Positions 63,812 through 64,000 of a DNA stretch of 64,000 bases are shown piece after piece. The stretch spans positions 248,001-312,000 of the forward strand of contig NW_006763291.1 of assembly GCF_000218685.1 (NCBI RefSeq). The letters run 5' to 3'. The position numbers were made by a program, and so were the translations under genes. The notes beneath the pieces were generated by a model. That model was not told the origin of the DNA. It worked only from the letters and a program-made list of their open reading frames with translations, and did not search any database. This DNA comes from Serpula lacrymans var. lacrymans S7.9 (Eukaryota; Basidiomycota; Agaricomycetes; Boletales; Serpulaceae). Numbering within the stretch: position 1 is the stretch's first letter; every line of letters begins with the position of its first letter.

Positions 63812-64000
63812 TAAATACTGCAAGATGTGAGGTTACAATCAACGTCACTTGGAAGGAGGCAACTGAGATTACCTACCACGTGGATATTCCCACGGTTTTA
63901 GACTTCTGCGCGATTCATGGTTGCTCAATCGCCAGGAATACCATTGCTCATACGGGATGTTTGCGTTGAACGATATGGTGAAAGTAAGGAGAAGTGGTGA
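63812..64000. other. upstream flank of the Rtc4-like gene
   Basis: No gene seen. It may hold the promoter or 5' untranslated sequence of the minus-strand gene starting at 63811. Confidence 0.3.

Noticed and set aside
1..64000. CRISPR arrays, bacterial operons, integrons or prophage
   Set aside because: No regularly spaced direct repeats, no ribosome-binding sites and no polycistronic layout. The intron-rich genes and retrotransposon classes are fungal.

Overview
The window is nuclear DNA from a filamentous basidiomycete, most likely a mushroom-forming agaricomycete. Evidence: real genes are split by many very short introns (42-98 nt) with GT-AG ends; Ty1/copia and Ty3/gypsy LTR retrotransposons are abundant; and several gene families look like lineage-specific families of agaricomycete genomes (Plavaka-like transposase, DUF6532-like, DUF6698-like and Rtc4-like proteins). 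I cannot name the species. There are no rRNA or tRNA genes, CRISPR arrays or bacterial operons.

Left part (1-9.4 kb): the 5' part of a copia element on the minus strand (Copia-I; LTR 3375-3694, gag-pol 2369 to the window edge), then a well-formed four-exon tubulin-tyrosine-ligase-like gene (4245-5788), a decaying RING/coiled-coil gene and a small three-exon gene with one internal stop.

9.4-28.8 kb is a four-deep nest of retrotransposons. Copia-V (only its 5' LTR and gag start remain) was hit by Copia-IV; Copia-IV was hit by a Ty3/gypsy element (Gypsy-II) with very long LTRs (LTR-B, about 1.8 kb); and Gypsy-II was hit inside its integrase by an apparently intact chromodomain element (Chromovirus-III, 14646-20992, 386-bp LTR-A, target duplication ACAGG). 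Chromovirus-III has intact gag and pol, a canonical -1 frameshift heptamer and, unexpectedly, signs of Tf1/sushi-type self-priming.

28.8-34 kb: a ten-exon gene of about 1033 codons (29823-33458) of unknown function with a possible PD-(D/E)XK-type motif near its C-terminus and a tandemly duplicated 84-nt exon, followed by a solo copia LTR.

34-64 kb is a graveyard of multi-copy agaricomycete gene families, repeatedly hit by solo LTRs. A minus-strand coiled-coil family pseudogene (34587-35895), a Plavaka-like transposase pseudogene (40099-45571, split by LTR-B and LTR-C), a DUF6532-like pseudogene (47380-51382, split by LTR-B and LTR-A), a DUF6698-like pseudogene (55517-56627) and an Rtc4-like pseudogene (59804-63811, split by LTR-B) can be read. 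Four solo LTR-B copies lie here. The long LTR-B sequence can be assigned as an LTR only because Gypsy-II carries the same sequence at both ends next to a PBS-like site and a pol region.

The only genes I would call probably functional host genes are the TTL-like gene and the ten-exon gene. Gypsy-II pol, Copia-IV and most family genes carry stops, many explainable as C-to-T (or G-to-A) changes.
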